DNA of 64,000 bases, from the NCBI RefSeq assembly GCF_045528445.1, contig NZ_JBGQQU010000014.1, forward strand, positions 3,415 through 67,414. Reading direction: 5' to 3'. This DNA is from Desemzia sp045528445. Lineage in GTDB: Bacteria; Bacillota; Bacilli; Lactobacillales; Carnobacteriaceae. Positions 1-7,644 of the stretch are shown here, piece by piece; within the stretch, counting starts at the first letter, position 1; every line of letters begins with the position of its first letter. Both the position numbers and the translations under genes were made by a program. The notes beneath the pieces were generated by a model, which had not been told where the DNA came from, did no database searches, and saw only the letters and a program-made list of their open reading frames with translations.

Positions 1-2
1 TT

Positions 3-2078
3 AGTCAAATTTGGCAAGGTTTCAAAAATAATGCATTGATGGCTTTTCAACCGGTGCTACAAAGGTTAAATCAATTGGCAAATACACCAGCATTTCAAAA
101 TTTTGTGAATAACGGAATTCAAGCCGTTGCTGTACTTGCATCTGTCGTGATGGCTGCATTTCAAGGCATGATCACCGCAGGTCAATTTGTTGCTGATAAT
201 TGGGGAATGATTGGTCCAGCAATTTACGGTATAGCGGCAGCACTTGGATTTTATATGGGTGTTTTAGCCGTTTACAAAACAGCTTTGGCTATTACTGCAG
301 GAATTGAAGCCGTATCGGCAGTAATTAAAGGTGTTCATGCAGCGGCAAGTTTCTTACAAGCAGGGAATACGTGGGCAGCTACAGCAGCCCAATACGGATT
401 GAACGCGGCATTATTAGCAAGTCCAATTACTTGGGTGATTTTAGGTATTATCGCAATTATTGCGGTTCTTTATGCAGTAGTTGGAGCAATCAACCACTTT
501 GCCGGTACTTCCATAAGTGCAACCGGAGTTGTAGCCGGAGCCTTTGCAATAATGGGAACGATTATTTGGAATATCCTAATCGCTATTGTGAATATTGGAA
601 TTGCTACAATTGAATTATTCGTTAACGTATGGAATATGGGAATTTGGGCATTAAAATTAGCCTTCATTGGATTAGCTTTAATAGTGGCCGTAATCCTAGA
701 TGTCATTCTATCAATCGGTATTTCAATTGCTGCATTATTTGTGAATATTTGGAATATGGGAATTTGGTTAATTCAGATGGCCTTTTTCGGATTACTCACA
801 TTAGTATTCATTATTTTGGATTCTTTATTAAATATGGGAATCTCAACGGCTGAATTTTTCGCCAACGCATGGAATTTTGGTCTATGGGCCGTCCAGATGG
901 GCTTCATTGGATTTAATATCTTAGCACTTAGTATTTTAGACGGTATCTTAAATGCGGGTATCAGTTCAGCAGAGTTTTTTGCAAATGCTTGGAATTCTGG
1001 AGTTTATAGTATTCAAAATGCGTTTTATCATATGGCAATTTTTGCATCGAAAGCCATGCAAGCAGCAGGAAGTGGAGCGATTGGGTTAGTCAATGTTGTT
1101 CTTAGTGCTATTTCATCTATTATTAATACAGCCGTCAGCGGATTAAATGGTCTGATTGGTATGGCAAACATGATTCCAGGTGTTAATGTCGGCGCAATCG
1201 GAACAGTTGATTTACAAGTTGGATCAGGTGTTCAAGGTATGGTCGATAATATAGGTGCTAGTTTGTCTGCTCCAACTAAAGCAGAAACTGTATCACTCGA
1301 TCGTTCTAATTTAGCTGGGAATTACAAAAATTCAGTAGATGTTCCATCTATGCCGGAAATGACTCAATTCGATCGTTCAAACCTTACAAAAGGTTTCTTA
1401 AATGGTGTAGATGTTCCTAAAATGCCAGAAACTGTTATGTTTGACACACCAAATATTACCAAAGACTTTCTATCCAATGTTGAACTTCCTAAGATGCCAG
1501 AAACAATCATGTTTGACAAATTAGATTATAAGAGTCTCGAAGATGCACATGCTGCTGGGTATGAATGGGGCGAAAACTTAGCTGAAAATGTCAAGAACTT
1601 TGACTTAATGGAAATGCTTGGTTTCGATATGCCAGACACCCCAACTGAAGCAGATTATGCGGATATGTTGGATAAGTTAGGTTCAGGAAATATTCCAACC
1701 TTAGAAGAAATGGGTGGAATACCTGGTGCAGAAAATGGAAGTGGTGGAGCTGGAGATCTAGGTGTAGCAGCAGATGACAAAACTGGTGGAGCCGGAAGTG
1801 GTAGTGGTTCAGCAGAAGATGATTTGAAAGACATCGCTGACAATACAGATGATATGAAAGATTCTCTGGGCATGACTCAAGAAGATTTGAAATATTTACG
1901 TGATTTAGCTGCAAGAAGCATTGTTAATCGTCATACTACTAACCATGACATCAACGTAAATCTTGGTGGAGTAAATAATACCGTGAATAAAGAACAAGAT
2001 TTAGATGGTGTCGTAGATTATATTGTTGGTGGTTTGGAAGATGCTATGAGGAAATCAGCGGAAGGGGTGCATGACTAA
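3..2078 (+). CDS. Phage tail tape-measure protein, C-terminal part (5' end outside the window)
   Basis: The frame is open to the left edge, so the gene starts outside the window and about 690 codons are visible. The part seen begins with long hydrophobic Ala/Gly/Ile-rich helices. It then has four copies of a segment with an F-(V/A)-N-x-W-N-x-G core, spaced about 45 residues apart between roughly residues 190 and 340. These are followed by three to four copies of a roughly 30-residue unit ending in (S/K)MPE-T or similar (about residues 420-510), a Gly/Ser-rich linker, and a charged tail. Such alternation of hydrophobic and low-complexity repeats is typical of tape-measure proteins, which set tail length and are threaded through the tail tube. 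It probably belongs to a decayed prophage, because the next tail gene is cut after 12 codons. The family call rests on composition and architecture, not on a database match. Confidence 0.75.
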   Translation, partial: SQIWQGFKNNALMAFQPVLQRLNQLANTPAFQNFVNNGIQAVAVLASVVMAAFQGMITAGQFVADNWGMIGPAIYGIAAALGFYMGVLAVYKTALAITAGIEAVSAVIKGVHAAASFLQAGNTWAATAAQYGLNAALLASPITWVILGIIAIIAVLYAVVGAINHFAGTSISATGVVAGAFAIMGTIIWNILIAIVNIGIATIELFVNVWNMGIWALKLAFIGLALIVAVILDVILSIGISIAALFVNIWNMGIWLIQMAFFGLLTLVFIILDSLLNMGISTAEFFANAWNFGLWAVQMGFIGFNILALSILDGILNAGISSAEFFANAWNSGVYSIQNAFYHMAIFASKAMQAAGSGAIGLVNVVLSAISSIINTAVSGLNGLIGMANMIPGVNVGAIGTVDLQVGSGVQGMVDNIGASLSAPTKAETVSLDRSNLAGNYKNSVDVPSMPEMTQFDRSNLTKGFLNGVDVPKMPETVMFDTPNITKDFLSNVELPKMPETIMFDKLDYKSLEDAHAAGYEWGENLAENVKNFDLMEMLGFDMPDTPTEADYADMLDKLGSGNIPTLEEMGGIPGAENGSGGAGDLGVAADDKTGGAGSGSGSAEDDLKDIADNTDDMKDSLGMTQEDLKYLRDLAARSIVNRHTTNHDINVNLGGVNNTVNKEQDLDGVVDYIVGGLEDAMRKSAEGVHD

Positions 2079-2116
2079 TGGCACATTATTTTTATTTGGA
2101 TAAAATAATGGATTAA
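2078..2116 (+). pseudogene. 12-codon stub of the next phage tail gene
   Basis: An ATG overlaps the tape-measure stop codon (TAATG arrangement) and opens the peptide MAHYFYLDKIMD before a stop. Translational coupling of this kind, and an N-terminus of this type, are usual for the tail or LysM-like baseplate protein that follows a tape-measure gene in Firmicutes phages. Here it stops at once and a terminator-like hairpin follows. I read it as the surviving start of a deleted gene; that reading is an inference. Confidence 0.5.
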
Positions 2117-2119
2117 AGG

Positions 2120-2147
2120 GAAAGCCTTCACAGGCTTTCTTTTCTTT
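2120..2147 (+). terminator. Short terminator-like hairpin after the phage remnant
   Basis: A 7-bp stem (GAAAGCC/GGCTTTC) with a 6-nt loop is followed by a T-rich run. It lies directly behind the truncated tail gene. Confidence 0.55.
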
Positions 2148-2197
2148 CTTATGTAATTAGTTTACAATGAATTTAAAAGACGACAGAGGGTGGTTGA

Positions 2198-2596
2198 ATG
2201 TCCTTCTCAAGACAACTCAAGAAACGGATGATTGAATTAGAACTCACACAAAATGATTTGGTAAAATTGACTGGTATTGGTAAATCATCCATTAGTCAGT
2301 ATGTATCTGGAAAGAATACACCTTCAGATAAAAATTTAAAAATCCTTGCAGCTGTTTTGAATGTTCTAGTTTCTTATTTTAGGCTAGAAAATGATAAAAA
2401 TATGGAAGACCCTAAGAATGGAAATATTCCAATATCTATTGCAGCAAAGAAACTTGGTAAATCAGAACAATTTGTAAGAGTTGGTTTACAACGAGGTATG
2501 TTTGATTTTGGGTATGCTGTAAAAATGAGTAGTAAATTCACTTATCATATTTCACCAAAGAAGTTCTATGATTATATAGGTTTAATTCAAAAATAA
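2198..2596 (+). CDS. XRE-type HTH protein, probably phage-derived
   Basis: The 132-residue protein has an N-terminal Xre/Cro-type helix-turn-helix (about residues 5-60, with LTQNDLVKLTGIGKSSISQYVSGKNTPS as the recognition region split by the usual turn). A second small domain (about residues 72-130) looks like an excisionase or winged-helix DNA-binding unit. A GAGGGTGG ribosome site lies just before the ATG. Proteins with this two-part layout occur in Firmicutes prophages as repressors or anti-repressors. It sits alone between two terminators, next to the tail-gene remnant, which fits a leftover prophage gene. Whether it still controls anything is unknown. Confidence 0.7.
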   Translation: MSFSRQLKKRMIELELTQNDLVKLTGIGKSSISQYVSGKNTPSDKNLKILAAVLNVLVSYFRLENDKNMEDPKNGNIPISIAAKKLGKSEQFVRVGLQRGMFDFGYAVKMSSKFTYHISPKKFYDYIGLIQK

Positions 2597-3064
2597 ACCG
2601 GACACAAATCGTACAGAAAAAATTAAATAAGCTTATTTTTTAGAAATAATATGAATAATATAGATACTAAAAACCATTGAAATCAGCGTTATACATTAGA
2701 AGAAATAAACTTATGATTGAGTGGGAATAATGGAAAAAAGACCGACTAACCTTTATTTAAAAGGCTTTTTCGGTCTTTTTATTTTACTCTGAATCTGGTT
2801 TGTTCCTATCATTTATTTAATTATTACCTCTCACAATCTATTTAAGAAATTAAAGGCACTTAGATGGCTTTTATAAAAAACGAAATTTGTGTAAAGGATA
2901 TAGATGTATCTAAGAGATCTTAAACCCGTATTAAACGGTTAAGTATAATTATGATAATACTTTATGATAATATCGCTTAAACTAATAAAAGTTTTACATT
3001 AATGTTAGAATAATTATATAATGAAGCATTTTTTTCTAATCTCGATAATAAGGAGAGATGATCA
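2597..3064. other. Gene-poor stretch after the phage remnant
   Basis: No coding region is supported here. The only clear feature is the terminator at 2735-2785. The rest is AT-rich and has no recognisable att core or RNA gene; short A/T palindromes are present but are expected at this base composition. Confidence 0.5.
2735..2785 (+). terminator. Rho-independent terminator
   Basis: Ten bases at 2735-2744 (AAAAAGACCG) pair perfectly with 2771-2780. An inner ACCTTT/AAAAGG helix extends the hairpin, and a T-rich tail follows. Confidence 0.85.
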
Positions 3065-3226
3065 ATGTTAAAATATATAACCGCTAGCGGAATTGCTCTC
3101 AGTGTCCTGTTTGTCTTATCGGAAATAGGTGTCAACGTATTTGAGAATATGATAAAGACTAAGAGAGAAGCAGGAGTTCCAATAAAAATTCAAATAATGA
3201 ATGCATTAAAAAACAGACAAGGATAA
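3065..3226 (+). CDS. Small single-span membrane protein, 53 aa
   Basis: An AGGAGAG ribosome site at 3051-3057 lies 7 bases before an ATG that opens 53 codons. Residues 5-25 are hydrophobic (one membrane span), and the rest is basic (KTKREAG..., ending KNRQG). The stop codon lies inside the loop of a strong terminator whose left arm encodes the last residues, so this is a compact single-gene unit. I do not recognise a family. A short hydrophobic segment with a basic tail is compatible with a small stress or toxin-like peptide, but nothing else supports that role. Confidence 0.55.
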   Translation: MLKYITASGIALSVLFVLSEIGVNVFENMIKTKREAGVPIKIQIMNALKNRQG

Positions 3227-3245
3227 AAATGCTTGTCTGTTTTTT
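3206..3245 (+). terminator. Terminator overlapping the end of the 53-aa gene
   Basis: AAACAGACAAG pairs with CTTGTCTGTTT across a short loop that contains the stop codon, and a T-run follows. Confidence 0.85.
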
Positions 3246-3580
3246 AGTGCATTCACTTGTTTATTAAACCCCGCTAAAGATAATTTTTCGTGGACTTGAT
3301 CCATATTGAGCTTTTCCTTATGTTCCATCTCATATCTTAAGGTTACAAAGCTTTTTAACGTAGTTTAGGCAGAATTTGCCCATCCTCCATAGGTGGGTGA
3401 TGAATGCCTATCGGTATGATGATTGCCGTTGGCAACTCTCATACGGATAGTATAAAGTTGAGTGTCTCCTTATTTGTCCTGTGTTATAATTAGGCTATAT
3501 AAGAAATGAGCGGATAAAAGATGGTGTCTCATGAGTAAAAATCTCTAATGAAGAATCTTTTTTGAATTGAAAGTAGTTTA
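3227..3580. other. Non-coding stretch with a 20-bp imperfect inverted repeat and a promoter-like -10
   Basis: No gene is supported. At about 3403-3450, CTATCGGTATGATGATTGCC faces GGCAACTCTCATACGGATAG, which can pair at 17 of 20 positions. A smaller hairpin (CCCA..TGGG) lies just upstream, around 3380-3400. A TATAAT hexamer stands at about 3485 on the plus strand. The hairpins could be part of a small RNA or a decayed mobile element; I cannot name one. Confidence 0.4.
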
Positions 3581-3982
3581 TTAACCAAACCAAATAGCTC
3601 TTTCCCTATCAGAACTTTCCTTCGAATCAGAGGCATGAACAGTATTTTCAGACATACTTAGTCCATAAAGAGCACGAATCGTATTATCTGGTGAATTTTC
3701 TGGATCAGTTGTTCCATTCAATGATCGTACTCGACTGATGGCATTTTCACCTTCTAAGACTAAGGCAACTAATGGACTTCTGGTAAGGTAAGCAACCAAA
3801 CGATTAAAAAACTGTTTTCCAGTATGTTCTGCATAATGCTTTTCTGCTAAATTTGTAGAGGCTTTTATTAATTTCATATCCACAACTTTTAAACCGTTTC
3901 TCTCATATTCGACTAAAATACTCCCAATTAGATTTCGTTCTACTGCATCTGGTTTGAGCAATACAAGCGTTTTTTCTGACAT
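3581..3982 (-). CDS. ndk: Nucleoside diphosphate kinase
   Basis: This enzyme transfers the gamma phosphate from ATP to nucleoside diphosphates through a phosphohistidine. The 133-residue product has the family start (KTLVLLKPDAVERN), the nucleotide-binding middle, and the active-site loop NTVHASDS with His116. A GAGGATG ribosome site precedes the ATG. The protein ends shortly after the active-site motif (ERAIWFG) and is slightly shorter than usual (about 140-150). It is monocistronic. Confidence is high. Confidence 0.95.
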   Translation of the reverse strand: MSEKTLVLLKPDAVERNLIGSILVEYERNGLKVVDMKLIKASTNLAEKHYAEHTGKQFFNRLVAYLTRSPLVALVLEGENAISRVRSLNGTTDPENSPDNTIRALYGLSMSENTVHASDSKESSDRERAIWFG

Positions 3983-4157
3983 TTCTGAACATCCTCCTTA
4001 GAAGTGTAGTTACTAAGAGTTTAACACGTTCTGAATTTTTTAGTTAGAAAGAGATTGAATTGCAATAAGTATTGCAGATACATAAATATAGAGAGAACGG
4101 GTTTATGAATTTACGGAAACTCTTTTTAAGGTTTTTCGATGCAAACTTATGCAGTCG

Positions 4158-4171
4158 TTGATCCAGATCAA
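4158..4171. promoter_or_regulatory. FNR-type palindrome TTGAT-N4-ATCAA
   Basis: TTGAT CCAG ATCAA is a perfect match to the consensus half-sites of the FNR family. Its centre (4164.5) lies 29.5 bases before a TAAAAT -10 box (4194-4199), which puts it near -41.5 of the expected start site, the class II activation position. It precedes the PNPOx-fold gene at 4262. The operator assignment is inference; the match and spacing are read directly. Confidence 0.7.
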
Positions 4172-4261
4172 TACGGAATAATTTAAAATAAGATAAAATG
4201 GATTTCTACATCAACAGCGGAGAGTTGTGTTCTACCTGTTGCAAGAAGGAGGAAAAGCAGT

Positions 4262-4687
4262 ATGGAAGTAATGGAAGAGTACATAAGAATTCTGAAGGCA
4301 CAAAATTATTTAGCATTAGCAACATCGGTCGAAGGAACGCCTAATGTGAGGATCGTCAATTATTATCCTGATCCATTGCAACAAAATATTCTTTACATTC
4401 GAACGAATAAAAACAAATCAAAAGTAAAAGAATTTCAGCTAAATCCATGTATATCTTTTACTACTATTATTAAAGACCGTTATGAATACATACGTGTTCA
4501 CAATGCTCGTGTGGTAAAGTGTGAGGATTACCAAGAAGAAGGAATTAAGTCTGCTTTTTTAGAAAAGGATCCAAAATTCATAGAAAAGATGGGTAAAGAA
4601 AATAGCCCTTATCTTTACGCTATTATTTTTGAACATGCGTTTCTAACGTTGAATCCTGTGGATCCAGCTTTAAAAATACAATTTTAA
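4262..4687 (+). CDS. Pyridoxamine 5'-phosphate oxidase-fold (split-barrel flavin-binding) protein
   Basis: The protein has 141 residues with the split-barrel layout: an N-terminal helix, then LALATSVEGTPNVRIVNYY and LYIRTNKNKSKVKEF, in which a Lys/Thr-rich strand would contact flavin phosphate. AAGGAGG precedes the ATG. Members bind FMN, F420 or haem, and many are redox enzymes of unknown substrate, so the exact reaction cannot be given. An FNR-type site at -41.5 suggests it is switched on when oxygen is low. It converges with the regulator gene at 4799. Confidence 0.75.
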   Translation: MEVMEEYIRILKAQNYLALATSVEGTPNVRIVNYYPDPLQQNILYIRTNKNKSKVKEFQLNPCISFTTIIKDRYEYIRVHNARVVKCEDYQEEGIKSAFLEKDPKFIEKMGKENSPYLYAIIFEHAFLTLNPVDPALKIQF

Positions 4688-4689
4688 AA

Positions 4690-4743
4690 ATAAAAACTAC
4701 TCTGGAAATCCTTTTTCAATCTATACCGGATTCTCTAGAGTAG
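4690..4743 (-). terminator. Terminator for the FNR-type regulator gene
   Basis: CTACTCT and AGAGTAG, with inner GGAAATCC/GGATTCTC pairing, form a hairpin. Read on the minus strand it is followed by a T-rich run. Confidence 0.7.
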
Positions 4744-4798
4744 TGTGTTGGTTTTCTTTAGAAGATTTTTCTGTTGGTAAAGAGGAAAAGGATATGCA

Positions 4799-5497
4799 TT
4801 AATTAACATTCAATAATTTGATTTTTCCATAAGCAATTTCTTCGATGATTTTTTCTTTTTCTAGATGAGCTAGTTCTCGACTTAATGATTCAGAGGTAGT
4901 TCCTAAATAAGAAGCCAAATCTTTTTTAGCCATCTTTAGTTCGACGACGGGTTCTTTTTCTTCAGAATCGACTAGACTAACCAAAAAGTGCAACAGCCTA
5001 TCTTTTACAGTTTCAGTAGTAGCCCAAGCTGTCTGTTGCTCAGAAGAACCTAATCTTTCAGCGATCGTAGCCAACATGTCAACAGCAGTAGCCGGGTATT
5101 GCATAAGCAGCTGGCGAAAATCGGCATGTTTGATGGCACAAATATTGCAATCTGTTAATGCTTCCGTAAAAGCCTCGTAAAAACCCTTCTTAAATAAAGC
5201 CAATTCCCCGGTAAACTCTCCTTCTGATACAATTCGTATCAACTGTTCTTTTCCCGACTCTGACAATCGGTATACACGTATTTTCCCACTGCTTAATACA
5301 TAAAGCGAGTCAGCAGATTCTCCTGGCCGATAGATAGTCTCTCCCTTCGAGTAATGCTTATGTTGGATCAAGGGATGAATTTGTTCTTTTTGTTCAGCTG
5401 TTAGAGATTGAAATAGGGGAATAGTATAGATACAACATTGCTTTGTATTTTCACATCTATAAGTATGATGGTGAGATTTTGAATAGTCTTTTTTCAT
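4799..5497 (-). CDS. Crp/FNR-family transcription regulator with FNR-like cysteines
   Basis: With the ATG at 5497 (behind AGAGGAGA) the product has 232 residues; a GTG 27 bases upstream has no ribosome site. A cyclic-nucleotide-binding beta-roll (about 30-145) is followed by a dimer helix and a winged HTH (about 180-225). Cys15, Cys21, Cys22 and Cys120 are placed like the four Fe-S ligands of E. coli FNR, with Cys120 aligning to FNR Cys122; Cys117 is a further candidate. The recognition helix has Glu203, Ser206 and Arg207, the E-x2-S-R set that reads TTGAT half-sites. Two perfect TTGAT-N4-ATCAA sites lie next to its neighbours. It is therefore likely an oxygen or redox sensor acting on 4262 and 5699 onward. 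Cluster binding is inferred. Confidence 0.88.
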   Translation of the reverse strand: MKKDYSKSHHHTYRCENTKQCCIYTIPLFQSLTAEQKEQIHPLIQHKHYSKGETIYRPGESADSLYVLSSGKIRVYRLSESGKEQLIRIVSEGEFTGELALFKKGFYEAFTEALTDCNICAIKHADFRQLLMQYPATAVDMLATIAERLGSSEQQTAWATTETVKDRLLHFLVSLVDSEEKEPVVELKMAKKDLASYLGTTSESLSRELAHLEKEKIIEEIAYGKIKLLNVN

Positions 5498-5595
5498 CCT
5501 GCATTCTCCTCTATAGTTCCTCACAATACTTTTTTATTCTACCAATTTTCCACTCCTTAGAAAAGGTATTATCATTTTTTTAAATAGTTTGTTGT

Positions 5596-5613
5596 ACTTG
5601 ATTTAAATCAAGT
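5596..5613. promoter_or_regulatory. Perfect 18-bp FNR-type palindrome before the acyl-CoA dehydrogenase operon
   Basis: ACTTGATTTAAATCAAGT is its own reverse complement and contains TTGAT-TTAA-ATCAA. Its centre (5604.5) is exactly 29.5 bases before a TATATT -10 box (5634-5639), the same spacing as at 4158. It lies between the divergent regulator and acyl-CoA dehydrogenase genes, so it could also serve autoregulation. Confidence 0.78.
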
Positions 5614-5633
5614 AGATAGAAAAAAGAATGCGC

Positions 5634-5639
5634 TATATT
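5634..5639 (+). promoter_or_regulatory. -10 box of the acyl-CoA dehydrogenase-etfBA operon
   Basis: TATATT lies about 60 bases before the ATG. No good -35 is present: the region is occupied by the FNR-type palindrome, as in activator-dependent promoters. Confidence 0.55.
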
Positions 5640-5698
5640 TAGCTTGTTAAATTTATTATCTTTATTCTTGTGTATATTTGAACAAAGGGAGTGTAAAA

Positions 5699-6829
5699 AT
5701 GAGTATAAAATTGACTCAGCCGCAAGTCATGTTGCACCAAATGGTGACAGATTTTGCTGATAAAGAAGTAAAACCTTTAGATATGTGGATTGACAAACAC
5801 AGAGAGTACCCTGCAGAACTATGGAGCAGTATTGTGAATACAGGCTTTTTAGGGTTGACCATACCAGAAGAATATGGCGGTGCCGGATTTGATGTCGTTG
5901 CCAGTTCTCAAACCATCTATGATTTTGCTCAACGGAATGCTAGTATTGCATTTACACTAGAAGGGCATTACAAAACGGTTGATCAAGTATTGAAATATGC
6001 TACACCTGCGTTAAAAGAAAAGTATCTGCCTCAAGCCACCCATCGTGTTTTTGGCTTTTCATCAACAGAACCGCAAGGGGGTTCTAATGTGATGGGATTT
6101 ACAGCCAAGGCTGTTAAAGAAGGAGATAAATGGATTTTAAATGGAAATAAGAGCATGATCACAAATGGCGGATTGGCCGAAGTATACTGTGTGCTCTTGA
6201 AAACATCTCCGACAGAATTATCTTGCTTCCTTGTAGACCAAGATATGCCTGGGTTTAAACATGGTAAACGAGAAGAATTTATTGGAATGAACGGGACACC
6301 TGTAGCAGAAATTTTCTTGGAAAATGTTGTGGTCACTGAAGATCATTTGCTCGGGAAAATAGGTCAAGGTGTAGAAATTGGGGATAATGCCCACTATGAT
6401 GCTCGTATTTCGATGGGAGCGATCGCTGCTGGTATCACTGAACATGCATTATCGATCGCGGTAGATTATGCAAAACAACGTGAAGCGATCAATACACCGA
6501 TCATTCAATTGCATTCTATCCAAACAAAAATCACCGAAATTGCTATTGCGAAAGAGAACACACAATTATTGTATCAAGAAGCAGCTAGATTGAAAGTAGC
6601 AGGCAAATCCTATGCGAAAGTAGCCACTATGGCAAAATCATATGGTAGTCGGGCTTCAGTTACTGCAGCTGATCATGCCTTACAAGTACTAGGCGGATAT
6701 GGTTACAGCAGAGAATACCCAGTTGAACATCTGATTCGTGATGCACGAGCTTTACAACTTGCAGAAGGATCGTTAGAAAAAATGATGATCGAGATCAGCA
6801 AAGAAGTTGTAAACGAGAGAGAGGATTGA
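5699..6829 (+). CDS. Acyl-CoA dehydrogenase
   Basis: This FAD enzyme oxidises an acyl-CoA to the 2-enoyl-CoA, or reduces the enoyl form, and exchanges electrons with ETF. The ATG at 5699 follows AAAGGGAG; a TTG 21 bases upstream is less likely. The 376 residues cover the usual N-terminal helical, middle beta and C-terminal helical domains. GGYGYSREYPVEHLIRDARALQ is followed by AEGS, where Glu356 takes the place of the catalytic Glu of short-chain enzymes. The gene is 5 bases from etfB and has an FNR-type site at its promoter. No thiolase, crotonase or ligase is nearby, so this is not a beta-oxidation cluster. Substrate and direction are unknown. Confidence 0.9.
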   Translation: MSIKLTQPQVMLHQMVTDFADKEVKPLDMWIDKHREYPAELWSSIVNTGFLGLTIPEEYGGAGFDVVASSQTIYDFAQRNASIAFTLEGHYKTVDQVLKYATPALKEKYLPQATHRVFGFSSTEPQGGSNVMGFTAKAVKEGDKWILNGNKSMITNGGLAEVYCVLLKTSPTELSCFLVDQDMPGFKHGKREEFIGMNGTPVAEIFLENVVVTEDHLLGKIGQGVEIGDNAHYDARISMGAIAAGITEHALSIAVDYAKQREAINTPIIQLHSIQTKITEIAIAKENTQLLYQEAARLKVAGKSYAKVATMAKSYGSRASVTAADHALQVLGGYGYSREYPVEHLIRDARALQLAEGSLEKMMIEISKEVVNERED

Positions 6830-6834
6830 GATAA

Positions 6835-7629
6835 ATGAGCTTAAAAATCGTCGTGTGTATTAAACAAGTACCGGTTTCCAATAATTTGAAAATTGATCCA
6901 AATACAAAAAATTTGATTCGTTCCGGAGAAGCAGGAGTGATGAATCCTTACGATAAAAACGCCATTGAAGCAGCATTGCGCCTAAAAGACGAATGGGGTG
7001 GAGAAATCATACTATTGTCTATGGGACCTCCAGATTTTGAAATGACATTGCGTCAAGGTTTAGCTATGGGGTGTGATGATGCTATATTGCTAAGCTCCCG
7101 ACAATTTGGCGGAGCGGATACTTTGGCAACAGGATATGTTTTAGCACAAGCCATCAAAGAATTAGGAGATGTAGACTTGGTATTATTTGGTCGTCAGTCT
7201 GTAGATGCTGATACTAGCCAGGTCGGTCCGATTGTCTCTGAACTTTTAGAGTGGCCGCAGATTACCTTTGTCAGTGAATTGCACAGCCAATATAATCAAG
7301 CCATGACTGCAACTCGCTTGTTAGAGAATATGCAACAAAAAATTGAGTTCCAATTACCAGCAGTAGTAACCGTACGCAGTGAAATGAACGTACCGCGTTA
7401 CCCAACGCCTCGCAATATTCAACAAAGTTATCAAAAAACGATTCGTGTGTGGGATGAAAACAGTTTGACTGTTGATCCTAATAAAATCGGCTTGAAAGGT
7501 TCCCCAACTGTTGTACGCAGTGTATGGGCACCCGAAAAAGAAGCGAAAGCTACAACAGTGCTAAAAGGTACAGCTGATGAAGCTATTCGTGAACTGTTGA
7601 TTCAGTTGAGAGCCAATAATTTACTCTAA
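6835..7629 (+). CDS. etfB: Electron transfer flavoprotein beta subunit
   Basis: The 264-residue protein is the AMP/FAD-binding small subunit that pairs with EtfA and passes electrons to or from the acyl-CoA dehydrogenase. It opens with KIVVCIKQVP and has NPYDKNAIEAALRLK and a G-R-Q-S-V-D-A-D-T-S-Q-V-G-P loop at 119-132. That loop resembles the GRQ-x-x-D-G-D-T-A-Q-V-G-P loop of NADH-using, bifurcating ETFs more than the loop of mitochondrial-type ETFs. It is preceded by GAGAGG and sits in the middle of a three-gene operon. Confidence 0.93.
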   Translation: MSLKIVVCIKQVPVSNNLKIDPNTKNLIRSGEAGVMNPYDKNAIEAALRLKDEWGGEIILLSMGPPDFEMTLRQGLAMGCDDAILLSSRQFGGADTLATGYVLAQAIKELGDVDLVLFGRQSVDADTSQVGPIVSELLEWPQITFVSELHSQYNQAMTATRLLENMQQKIEFQLPAVVTVRSEMNVPRYPTPRNIQQSYQKTIRVWDENSLTVDPNKIGLKGSPTVVRSVWAPEKEAKATTVLKGTADEAIRELLIQLRANNLL

Positions 7630-7644
7630 GAGAGGTGGAAAAAA

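Noticed and set aside
1655..1914. Minus-strand ORFs opposite the tape-measure gene
   Set aside because: They mirror the Gly/Ser-rich repeat of the real gene and have no ribosome sites.
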